The translations under genes were made by a program, and so were the position numbers. Source: Enterococcus sp. DIV0660C (GTDB taxonomy: Bacteria; Bacillota; Bacilli; Lactobacillales; Enterococcaceae). Taken from it: a stretch of DNA of 39,139 bases. The stretch covers positions 1 to 39,139 of the forward strand of contig NZ_JAFLWA010000035.1 of NCBI RefSeq assembly GCF_017316125.1, read 5' to 3'. The notes beneath the pieces are model-generated. The model worked only from the letters and a program-made list of their open reading frames with translations. It was not told the DNA's origin and made no database searches. Shown piece by piece: positions 17,526-25,216 of the stretch (within the stretch, counting starts at the first letter, position 1; every line of letters begins with the position of its first letter).

Positions 17526-17580
17526 AAAAAAATAGTTGATTTAACTGCGTAGTTACGTAGTCAAATCAACTATTTTTTAG
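17526..17580 (+). terminator. Very long terminator hairpin after rsuA
   Basis: The stem AAAATAGTTGATTT (17529-17542) with 17563-17576 continues through ACTGCGTA/TACGTAGT (17544-17551 with 17554-17561; one G-U) to a loop of two bases. Only one internal mismatch is seen over more than 20 pairs, with T-runs on the 3' side. The following 17581-17677 has nothing I can name. Confidence 0.85.
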
Positions 17581-17677
17581 CACAAACAAAGGAAGGTGAA
17601 ATTTACTGTATTTCTCCTTTTTTTATTGGACAAATTCAGAATTAGCCAACAACCTATTAAAAATAGTTCAATGTCAG

Positions 17678-17715
17678 CTATAGTTTGTTTCATTATACCT
17701 ATAATTTGTTTATTC
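17678..17715 (+). promoter_or_regulatory. 21-bp-spaced direct repeat, candidate AraC-type regulator site
   Basis: CTATAGTTTGTTT (17678-17690) recurs as CTATAATTTGTTT (17699-17711), one difference in 13, at an offset of exactly 21 bp. Two direct repeats two helical turns apart are the usual binding pattern of AraC-type dimers. The second copy covers the -35 region of the importer promoter, whose own -35 is poor. The YesN-like response regulator at 23572 is the obvious candidate. Repeats are seen; binding is inferred. Confidence 0.55.
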
Positions 17716-17726
17716 AATCTTGTTTT

Positions 17727-17741
17727 TGAAAGCGCTATAAT
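17727..17741 (+). promoter_or_regulatory. Importer operon -10 with overlapping cre (CcpA) site
   Basis: The -10 TATAAT is at 17736-17741. TGAAAGCGCTATAA (17727-17740) matches the cre consensus TGWNANCGNTNWCA at all but one position and covers most of the -10. CcpA bound here would block the promoter when preferred sugars are present. Confidence 0.62.
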
Positions 17742-17773
17742 AACGGTGCGAACAAGTTGAAAGGAGTTTTTTG

Positions 17774-18721
17774 ATGAAAAAAAGAAAGGGGTTAAAACAT
17801 TTTTTTTCAATGGCTTGGCGTTTTAAAGCCTTGATTTTAATGGCTGTTCCTGGGATGTTGTGGATGATCTTCTTCTTCTATATTCCAGTGTTAGCAAACG
17901 TGGTTGCCTTTAAAAATTTCCATATCTCTGCAGATGGATTTTTGGCAAGTTTGAGAGAGAGCCCGTGGGTTGGTTGGGAGAACTTCAAATTTTTATTTTC
18001 TTCAGATCAGGCATTTTTAATTACTAAGAATACGATTTTGTACAATGTAGGCTTCATTACACTAAACTTACTGATTTCGGTTGTTTTTGCCATTATCATG
18101 AGTGAATTAAGGAATAAAAAGTTAGTAAAAGTGTATCAAACAATGTCATTACTACCTTATTTCTTATCTTGGGTTATCATTAGTTACTTCGTTTATGCCT
18201 TTTTGAGCCCAGACAAAGGGATTTTCAACCAATGGCTTTTAGGTCATGGAAGAGAAGCAATCAATTGGTACAATGAACCGAAATATTGGCCATTTATTCT
18301 ATTGTTCATTGGGACGTGGAAAGGGATCGGCTATAATAGTATCATTTACTTTGCTTCAGTCATGGGAATCGATCCAACTTACTATGAAGCAGCTATGGTT
18401 GATGGCGCAAGCAAATGGCAACAAATCAAACATGTGACGATTCCTCAATTAGTACCCTTGATGTCGATTTTAACGATTTTAGCTGTCGGAAATATATTCC
18501 GAGCTGATTTTGGATTATTCTATAATATTCCACGAAATTCAGGCGCACTGTATGATGTGACTCAAGTTTTAGATACGTATATCTTTAATGGACTGACTTC
18601 TACAGGTGACTTTGGAATGACTGCAGCAGCTGGATTGTATCAGTCAGTTGTAGGATTTGTTTTGTTAATGACTACGAATGCGATCGCACGTCGTTTCGAC
18701 AGCGAATCAGCATTGTTTTAG
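17774..18721 (+). CDS. ABC sugar importer permease, LplB family
   Basis: This 315-residue inner-membrane permease has about six helices and the EAA loop YYEAAMVDGASKWQQIKHVTIPQL near residues 205-228, which docks to the ATPase. The start at 17774 is chosen because AAGGAG lies seven bases upstream; the TTG one codon before it is less likely. LplB-type permeases import complex oligosaccharides; relatives include the pneumococcal N-glycan importer NgtP1. It is the first gene of an operon with a second permease (12 bp after) and a solute-binding lipoprotein. No ATP-binding subunit is encoded with them. The substrate is inferred from the mannosidase genes downstream. Confidence 0.88.
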   Translation: MKKRKGLKHFFSMAWRFKALILMAVPGMLWMIFFFYIPVLANVVAFKNFHISADGFLASLRESPWVGWENFKFLFSSDQAFLITKNTILYNVGFITLNLLISVVFAIIMSELRNKKLVKVYQTMSLLPYFLSWVIISYFVYAFLSPDKGIFNQWLLGHGREAINWYNEPKYWPFILLFIGTWKGIGYNSIIYFASVMGIDPTYYEAAMVDGASKWQQIKHVTIPQLVPLMSILTILAVGNIFRADFGLFYNIPRNSGALYDVTQVLDTYIFNGLTSTGDFGMTAAAGLYQSVVGFVLLMTTNAIARRFDSESALF

Positions 18722-18733
18722 GAGGAGGATTCG

Positions 18734-19654
18734 ATGAAAAAGAAAAAAGTAGAGCAGGTTCAAGTGCGAGCTTTCAGCAAACCAATGAATCTCTTTTCTA
18801 ACTTATTGATCGCGATTTTTGCCTTCTCCTGTATCTTGCCGTTTCTATTTGTTATCGCGATTTCTTTGACAGATGAAACAGCGTTAGCAACTAATGGTTA
18901 TAGTTTCTGGCCAGAAAAATTCAGTACATTTGGTTATACGTATCTATTTGGGCAAATGCAAGAGAAAATTTTCCAAGCATTATTTGTAACAGTTTTAGTG
19001 ACGGTTTTAGGAACCTTGATCAATAGCACAGCCACTTCGCTGTATGCCTATGCAATCTCCCGCTCTAATTTCCCATTCCGTCGTTTCTTTACCGTTTTTT
19101 GTTTAATCACGATGTTGTTTTCACCAGGGATGGTGGCAAACTATTTGGTGATGACCAATTTACTTCAATTAAAAGATACGATTTGGGCACTGATTTTGCC
19201 AATGGCAGTTAGCCCATTTAATATTATCGTGATGCGAACTTTCTTTAAACGTTCAGTTTCAGATTCGATTATTGAATCTGCTCGAATCGATGGAGCAAGT
19301 GAGTTGCGGATTTTTATTCAAATCGTGTTACCCTTAGCAGTTCCTGGAATTGCGACAATTAGTTTATTTGCTGCTTTAGGTTACTGGAATGATTGGTTTA
19401 ACGCATTACTTTACATTCAAAACGATAACTTAGTCCCATTACAATACTTGTTGATGAAGATTCAAAGCAATATTCAATATCTAACACAAAATGCGGGTGC
19501 TGGAAGCCAGCTTGCCGGAGGTTTAGCAGCTGTACCAGGAGAATCAGCACGAATGGCGATTGTTGTTATCTCAACATTGCCAATTGCGATTAGCTACCCA
19601 TTTTTCCAAAAGCATTTTGTCAAAGGATTAACGATTGGTGGAGTCAAGGAATAA
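18734..19654 (+). CDS. ABC sugar importer permease, YtcP/LplC family
   Basis: This is the 306-residue partner permease. Its EAA loop reads IIESARIDGASELRIFIQIVLPLA at about residues 178-201, and six helices are predicted. It follows the LplB-type gene by 12 bp with a GGAGGAGG ribosome binding site. Proteins of this branch pair with LplB-type permeases and with solute-binding proteins of the LplA type, as seen in the next gene. The pair would form the membrane channel and would need a shared multi-sugar ATPase (MsmX/MsmK type) from elsewhere in the genome. Confidence 0.88.
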   Translation: MKKKKVEQVQVRAFSKPMNLFSNLLIAIFAFSCILPFLFVIAISLTDETALATNGYSFWPEKFSTFGYTYLFGQMQEKIFQALFVTVLVTVLGTLINSTATSLYAYAISRSNFPFRRFFTVFCLITMLFSPGMVANYLVMTNLLQLKDTIWALILPMAVSPFNIIVMRTFFKRSVSDSIIESARIDGASELRIFIQIVLPLAVPGIATISLFAALGYWNDWFNALLYIQNDNLVPLQYLLMKIQSNIQYLTQNAGAGSQLAGGLAAVPGESARMAIVVISTLPIAISYPFFQKHFVKGLTIGGVKE

Positions 19655-19686
19655 ATAATAAATTATTTTATTTAGGAGGAAGTAAG

Positions 19687-21144
19687 ATGAAGTTATGGAA
19701 GAAACTAGCCTTTACAGGAGTTTCAGCGTTGATGGTTGGTACATTAGCTGCTTGTGGGGGAGGATCAAGTGCAAGTAGTAATTCAGAAGGATCTGACAGC
19801 AAAACGTTGCAAATGTATCAAATTGGTGATAAACCAGACAATTATGATGCCTTGATGGAAGTTGCGAATAAACGAATCGAAGACAAAATTGGTGTGAAAG
19901 TCAATATCAACTATATTGGCTTTGGGGATTACGAGAAAAAAATGAACGTAATCATTTCTTCTGGTGAAAATTATGATATCGCTTATGCAAACAACTATGT
20001 TTCTAACGCTCAAAAAGGTGCTTTTGCCGACCTAACGGAGTTAGCGCCTAAATATGCTAAAGATGCTTATGATGCGTTAGATGAAGCTTATATCAAGGGA
20101 AACTTAGTCAATGATAAATTATATGCCTTTCCAGTAAATGGAAATGTTTTTGCTCAACAAGTGTTAACTTTTAATAAACCACTGTTAGATAAATACAACC
20201 TTTCAATCGATGGTATCGAATCTTATGCAGATGCCGAAAAAGTGTTACAAGAATTCCACAAAAAAGAACCAAATACGGCTGCTTTTGCCATTGGTCAAGG
20301 TTTCAAAGTTCAAGGCGACTTTGATTATCCTTTAGGAAATACCTTACCGTTTGCGATTGACTTAAATGGAGACAAAGCAAAGATCATCAATCAATATGAC
20401 AACAAAACTTATGTTGATTTACTTCGTACGATGCATAGTTGGTACCAACAAGGATTGATTCCAAGTGATGCGGCAACAAGTAGCAAAGATTATCCTTTAG
20501 AAGGAAATACTTGGTTACTACGTGGCGAAACACAAGGACCTTTCGATTATGGCGACACAATTTTAAGTAATGCAGCCAACCAAGAATTAGTTTCTAAATC
20601 AATCACTGTTCCTTTAAAATCAACAGGACAAGCACAAATGGCAAACTTCGTTGTTTCAAATACTTCAAAAAACAAAGAAAAAGCTGTTGAATTTTTAGGC
20701 TTGCTTAACAGCGATGCTGAATTATTGAACGGATTAGTTTGGGGGATTGAAGGCGAGGCTTGGGAAAAAGTAGATGGAACCAACGACAAGATCAAATTGT
20801 TAGATGGCTATCAACCAAAAACTCACATGTCTGCTTGGAACACAGGGAATAATGCAATCTTATATACACAAGAATCGATTACTGATGAAATGATCGCTAA
20901 ACGCGACAAATCAATTGAAGAAGCTGAAACTTCACCAATCTTAGGCTTCAGCTTTAATACAGATAGTGTTAAAACAGAAATCAGTAATATCTCAAACGTT
21001 ATGAATCAGTATATGGATGGATTAAACACCGGAACGGTTGATCCAGATGAAACATTGCCTAAATTGCTCGAGGCATTAGATAAAGCTGGTTACGAAAAAG
21101 TGTTAACTGAGATGCAAAAACAATACGATGAATTTCGAAAATAA
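19687..21144 (+). CDS. Extracellular sugar-binding lipoprotein, LplA family
   Basis: This 485-residue lipoprotein begins with MKLWKKLAFTG, a hydrophobic stretch and the lipobox LAAC with the lipidated Cys at 23, followed by a Gly/Ser linker. The mature part resembles family 1 extracellular solute-binding proteins of the LplA type, which bind oligosaccharides. It would sit on the outer face of the membrane and hand substrate to the two permeases upstream. GGAGGAAG precedes the ATG at 19687. A GC-rich hairpin right after the stop may separate its high expression from the regulatory genes that follow. By locus context the ligand is probably a mannose-rich glycan; that is inference. Confidence 0.88.
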   Translation: MKLWKKLAFTGVSALMVGTLAACGGGSSASSNSEGSDSKTLQMYQIGDKPDNYDALMEVANKRIEDKIGVKVNINYIGFGDYEKKMNVIISSGENYDIAYANNYVSNAQKGAFADLTELAPKYAKDAYDALDEAYIKGNLVNDKLYAFPVNGNVFAQQVLTFNKPLLDKYNLSIDGIESYADAEKVLQEFHKKEPNTAAFAIGQGFKVQGDFDYPLGNTLPFAIDLNGDKAKIINQYDNKTYVDLLRTMHSWYQQGLIPSDAATSSKDYPLEGNTWLLRGETQGPFDYGDTILSNAANQELVSKSITVPLKSTGQAQMANFVVSNTSKNKEKAVEFLGLLNSDAELLNGLVWGIEGEAWEKVDGTNDKIKLLDGYQPKTHMSAWNTGNNAILYTQESITDEMIAKRDKSIEEAETSPILGFSFNTDSVKTEISNISNVMNQYMDGLNTGTVDPDETLPKLLEALDKAGYEKVLTEMQKQYDEFRK

Positions 21145-21153
21145 ATAAGTCTG

Positions 21154-21187
21154 ACAGCGAGCGGTTCCATCTGCTCGCTGTTCTTTA
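21154..21187 (+). terminator. Hairpin after the sugar-binding lipoprotein gene (partial terminator)
   Basis: ACAGCGAGC (21154-21162) pairs with GCTCGCTGT (21173-21181), a perfect 9-bp GC-rich stem followed by TTCTTTATAT. The tail is weak, so some transcripts may read on into yesL. A TATAAT at 21188-21193 could also start a separate transcript, though without a clear -35. Confidence 0.65.
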
Positions 21188-21229
21188 TATAATAAGAGAG
21201 AAAAGATTATGTTTTGAAAAGGAGATATT

Positions 21230-21844
21230 ATGTTAGGAAAAGCTTTGGAGACATTGTTCATTCGCGTGTGGGTAGTAGTTAAACTAACACTTTTTTTCTG
21301 GTTGTTTAGTTTAGCCGGAGGAATTATTTTAGGGATTGGACCAGCGTTGAAAACAATCAATGAATTATTTTATCATTATGAGTTTGCGTACAAAGACATC
21401 ACAATCAAGCAAGGCTGGTACTGTTTCAAGAAATATTTTAAGCGAGGAAATTATTTGTTTTTCTTCTTTTTCGCAGCACTAGCTATTCTAAGTTATAATC
21501 TTTACCTTTCTGTTCAAATACAGGGACTCTTATTTTTGGGAATTGATTTTATTTTGTTATTTGGGTTACTTTATTTGTTTGCAACGTATCAATGGAGTTT
21601 GATTTTAGATAGTGAATATGAAATGACATTCGGCAATGTGATCAAGTTAAGTTTTATTTCAAGTTTATCGAGTTTCTCTACATTGTTGAAGATGATTATT
21701 GGCAGTGGTGTTATTCTTATGTTGACATGGCATTTCAAAGGCTTATTGTTATTTGGGTTACTGGGTTTATTGACCGTGTGGAATGTGTTGGCAACGAAAA
21801 AATGGCGCGAAGAATTAGCGATCCGAATGGAAAACTATGAATAA
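21230..21844 (+). CDS. yesL: YesL-family membrane protein (DUF624)
   Basis: This 204-residue protein has about five hydrophobic helices and the N-terminal family mark LFFWLFSLAGGIILGIGPALKT-like segment (about residues 20-43), typical of DUF624/YesL. Its function is unknown. In Bacillus and many Firmicutes it stands directly before a YesM/YesN two-component pair next to sugar importers, exactly as here, so an auxiliary role in sensing or transport is likely. AAAGGAG precedes the ATG. Its last eight bases overlap the start of the histidine kinase gene. Confidence 0.82.
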   Translation: MLGKALETLFIRVWVVVKLTLFFWLFSLAGGIILGIGPALKTINELFYHYEFAYKDITIKQGWYCFKKYFKRGNYLFFFFFAALAILSYNLYLSVQIQGLLFLGIDFILLFGLLYLFATYQWSLILDSEYEMTFGNVIKLSFISSLSSFSTLLKMIIGSGVILMLTWHFKGLLLFGLLGLLTVWNVLATKKWREELAIRMENYE

Positions 21845-23579
21845 TCCATTCAAAGTTTTATTTTCAAAAGGAACGTTGCTCAACCGTTTGTTACGTAAGT
21901 ACGCAGTAGTAATGACTGTACTCACAATTGGTGCAACAATTATTTTTAGTATCCATACTTGGAGTCAAAATAAAAATCAAGCAGAAAATGTTACCAATGA
22001 AGCACTGCAAACGACAAATCGAATGTTAAATGACAAAACAACATTAAGCAAAATTATCAAAGATCAACTTCTTGGAAGTCCAGAAAAAATTGAAAATGCG
22101 ACAACTTATCTGACTCAACCAATTGATCAGTATTTAATGTATGCATACACGCAACAAAGCAAAACGAATGAACTTTTATCTTTTCCCAATGAGATGTTGG
22201 ATCTTTACGTCAACTATGAAGAGATAAGTTCTCTTTACATTGTTTTTAGTCAATTGCCAGAGTATTTTGAATCTACCAGAGATCATAAGGCTGGTATTGT
22301 CAAAACAGGAACACCAACACTAAAAAATGCTTTTTATATCAAAATGCCGATTACCCAAGGTGGCACGGAATTGGGAAGTATCTTTGTTGGGTTTCAAAAG
22401 AAAGAACTAGAGTCTAGTTTGGAAAGTCTGAATGCTTTTAATGGCTTGTCTTTATATATGATTTCTGGCTCTGCTAATCGCCTGTACACTTTTCATAGCG
22501 CAGGGCTTACGCAAGAAAGTCGAAAAAAACAAGAAGCGCTGATCACACAAGAATTGGATAAGAATTCTGGATTACCTTTGTCGAAATTGGAAGAACATAA
22601 TTTTGTTTCCTATCAGGAATTATCCGGTGAGTATCGTATACTAGCAACGTTAGACCAACAAAATGTGTATCGAGAGACGGCAAGAAGTCTGGCGCCATTA
22701 ATTATTGGTGTGATTCTTTTAGTTAGTATTTTATTAGTCTTCTTATACAAAACATTTAAGCGTTATTCTCAGCAAATCGACGTAGTAATGCGTGCGATGA
22801 ACGAAGCGGCAAATGGTAATCTAGACACACGAATCGCCCAAGAACAAACAGAGTACGAGTTGAAAGATTTAGCACAAGGTATCAATACAATGTTGGATAG
22901 TATCAACCAATATGTTGAAGATATCTATAAATTAGAAATCAAACAAAAAGATGCACATATGCGCGCACTACAAGCACAAATCAACCCTCATTTTCTTTAT
23001 AACACCTTGGAATATATTCGAATGTATGCGTTGAGCGAGGGAAGTGAAGAACTTGCGGAAGTGGTCTATGCTTTTTCTGCATTATTAAGAAATAACACGA
23101 ATCAAGAAACAAAAATCAGTCTTAAAGAAGAGCTGAATTTTTGTGAAAAGTATGTATTTCTCTACCAAATGCGTTATCCTAATCGTGTAGCCTATCATTT
23201 TACGATTGAGGAATCTCTAGAACAAATTGAAGTACCAAAATTTGTGATCCAACCATTAGTTGAAAACTATTTTAAACATGGTATTGATTTTACTCGTTAT
23301 GACAATGCGTTGAGTGTAAAAGTTTTTCAACAAGGATCATTGGTACAAATTCAAGTGAAAGATAACGGTAAAGGAGTTACTCCAGAGCAATTAGTAGCAA
23401 TTGAAAATCGATTGGTACACCCAAGGGTTGAGTTGCACGAGTCAATTGGTTTGCAAAATGTAAATGAACGTTTACGTGCTAATTTCGGGAGTACTTACCG
23501 GATGAGGTTATTTGCAAATGAAGAAGGTGGCTTGACGATCAAAATTACATTTAAGAAGAAGGAGTCTGAAAATGTATAA
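21837..23579 (+). CDS. yesM: Sensor histidine kinase, YesM type
   Basis: This 580-residue membrane kinase has a first helix at about residues 20-42, an extracellular sensor of about 240 residues, a second helix near 284-304 and a HAMP-like linker. A His_kinase domain follows with QAQINPHFLYNTLEYIR (phospho-acceptor H385). The ATPase domain has PLVENYFKHG as N-box and VKDNGKG as G1 box. It overlaps yesL by 8 bp and the response regulator gene by 8 bp, so the three are probably translationally coupled. It likely senses a sugar outside the cell, perhaps through the neighbouring binding protein. No separate promoter is evident. Confidence 0.92.
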   Translation: MNNPFKVLFSKGTLLNRLLRKYAVVMTVLTIGATIIFSIHTWSQNKNQAENVTNEALQTTNRMLNDKTTLSKIIKDQLLGSPEKIENATTYLTQPIDQYLMYAYTQQSKTNELLSFPNEMLDLYVNYEEISSLYIVFSQLPEYFESTRDHKAGIVKTGTPTLKNAFYIKMPITQGGTELGSIFVGFQKKELESSLESLNAFNGLSLYMISGSANRLYTFHSAGLTQESRKKQEALITQELDKNSGLPLSKLEEHNFVSYQELSGEYRILATLDQQNVYRETARSLAPLIIGVILLVSILLVFLYKTFKRYSQQIDVVMRAMNEAANGNLDTRIAQEQTEYELKDLAQGINTMLDSINQYVEDIYKLEIKQKDAHMRALQAQINPHFLYNTLEYIRMYALSEGSEELAEVVYAFSALLRNNTNQETKISLKEELNFCEKYVFLYQMRYPNRVAYHFTIEESLEQIEVPKFVIQPLVENYFKHGIDFTRYDNALSVKVFQQGSLVQIQVKDNGKGVTPEQLVAIENRLVHPRVELHESIGLQNVNERLRANFGSTYRMRLFANEEGGLTIKITFKKKESENV

Positions 23580-25014
23580 AGTGTTGCTGGTTGATGATGA
23601 ATACATGATTTTGAATGGATTGAAAAAAATTGTTGATTGGTCCAGTTTTGGCTTTGAAATCGTAGCAACAGCAGAAAACGCGATGGAAGGGTTATTAGTT
23701 TTAGAAAAAACAGGTATTGATTTAGTTATTACAGATGTAACCATGCCAGAAATGAATGGTTTAGAGTTTATTGAAGCAGCTCAAAAGGAACAATACGCTT
23801 TTGAATTCATGATTCTTTCTGGCTATCAAGAATTTGAATACCTCAAAGGTGGTATGCAACTTGGGGCAGTTAATTATTTGATGAAGCCTGTAAATAAAAT
23901 AGAGTTGATTGAAAGCTTAAAAAAGGTCAAGGAACGTTTGGATCAGCAAAATGAACAAAAAAATCAGCAAGAAATTTATCAAGAACTTTTATTTAGTCAA
24001 TGGCTGAATGAAGAACTAGATGAAACCAGCGAAGAAGAATTTTTGAGCGGATTACCTCAAGGGACACAACAAATTTTATTGATTCAGCTAGAAAGAATCT
24101 ATGAATCTGCTATTATTCCATGGTTAAAGGAGCATCAAGTAACTACTTATTATCAGCGAAGTTTTGGGGATATGACTTGCTTTACCATCTTGCTTAGTCC
24201 TCAAAAAGGCAGCGATTTTTGTCACTATTTTCAAATGAAGTATCCAAAGCAAGATTGGTTGATTAGCGTGGGCGATGAAATAAAAGAAGTGGATGATATT
24301 CCTGAAAGCTTTCGTCGAGCAAAAGACCAGTTACAGCTTCAACAATTTTACGGTGAAACTAGACATGAAATCATTCGGTCGATTCCTGCAGAGAATCAAG
24401 ATCAGTTAATTGATTTTTCAACGTTTAGTCGTGCACTTCAAAGTAATCAGCTGGATTTAGTTCAACAAATGATTCGTGAGTTTTTTGAACAATTCCAGTC
24501 AGCAGTCATGACTCCTGAGGACATTCGACATTTTACTTTTTTATTATTTATGGATATTCAACGAGAGCTGATTACACTAGAAGATGATGAATACTTAAAA
24601 GGCATTCAACAAATTAATCAGGCAAAAAATGTAAATGATCTTCAAGAATTATTGCTCTCTTTAATTCGTAAGCAACAAAAGCAAAAAAACTACAGTGAAA
24701 ATATCAAACAAGTGCTACAAATACTGCACGAAAATTACCGAGAACCATTAACGTTAAAAGAAGTGTCTGAAAGTTTACACCTAAACGTGATGTATCTTGG
24801 ACAACTGTTTAAAAAAGAAACGAAAAAAAGCTTTTCTACTTATTTGAATCATTTGCGAATGGAGCAAGCAAAATGGTTGCTTTTGCATAGTGAACAAAAT
24901 ATCAATGAAATTTCAAACGAGATTGGTTACAATAACACCACTTACTTCTCTAAGTTATTTAAGAAAATCGTGGGACAATCACCAAAGGAGTATCGAGAAA
25001 AACCTCTTACTTAA
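23572..25014 (+). CDS. yesN: Response regulator with AraC-type DNA-binding domain, YesN type
   Basis: This 480-residue regulator has a receiver domain at 1-120 with DD at 8-9, phospho-acceptor D55 in VITDVTMPEMNG and the conserved Lys in MKPVN near 104. A helical linker follows, then a C-terminal AraC/XylS double helix-turn-helix (about 380-478) with SLHLNVMYLGQLFKKE and the signature NEISNEIGYNNTTYFSKLFK. It pairs with the YesM-type kinase. AraC-type regulators bind direct repeats about 21 bp apart, and such a repeat lies before the importer operon at 17678. The natural model is activation of the importer on sensing the glycan. Confidence 0.93.
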   Translation: MYKVLLVDDEYMILNGLKKIVDWSSFGFEIVATAENAMEGLLVLEKTGIDLVITDVTMPEMNGLEFIEAAQKEQYAFEFMILSGYQEFEYLKGGMQLGAVNYLMKPVNKIELIESLKKVKERLDQQNEQKNQQEIYQELLFSQWLNEELDETSEEEFLSGLPQGTQQILLIQLERIYESAIIPWLKEHQVTTYYQRSFGDMTCFTILLSPQKGSDFCHYFQMKYPKQDWLISVGDEIKEVDDIPESFRRAKDQLQLQQFYGETRHEIIRSIPAENQDQLIDFSTFSRALQSNQLDLVQQMIREFFEQFQSAVMTPEDIRHFTFLLFMDIQRELITLEDDEYLKGIQQINQAKNVNDLQELLLSLIRKQQKQKNYSENIKQVLQILHENYREPLTLKEVSESLHLNVMYLGQLFKKETKKSFSTYLNHLRMEQAKWLLLHSEQNINEISNEIGYNNTTYFSKLFKKIVGQSPKEYREKPLT

Positions 25015-25120
25015 ACTAGTTTCAAGGAAAAGGTAGCGGGAACGGCGGTTAGATGCAGATGCTTTTTTGCATAGATTGGAATTTCTGATTGTGGAATGTT
25101 AGTGACCAAGAAAAAAATCA

Positions 25121-25166
25121 AAAAGACTGAACCACAACGTGTTTACGCTTGGGTTCAGTCTTTTTT
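25121..25166. terminator. Bidirectional terminator between yesN-like and GH92 genes
   Basis: Perfect 13-bp stem AAAAGACTGAACC (25121-25133) with 25152-25164, with T-runs on both strands (TTTTTT on plus, TTTTT then TTTTTTT on minus). It closes two convergent transcripts. The rest of the 200-bp gap shows nothing else. Confidence 0.88.
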
Positions 25167-25216
25167 ATGAAAAAAATCAAATTTTATTTTTGCACGTAGT
25201 TAATTGCGAAGGGTCA

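Noticed and set aside
17771-17773. TTG start one codon before the first permease
   Set aside because: The next codon is ATG with better spacing to AAGGAG.
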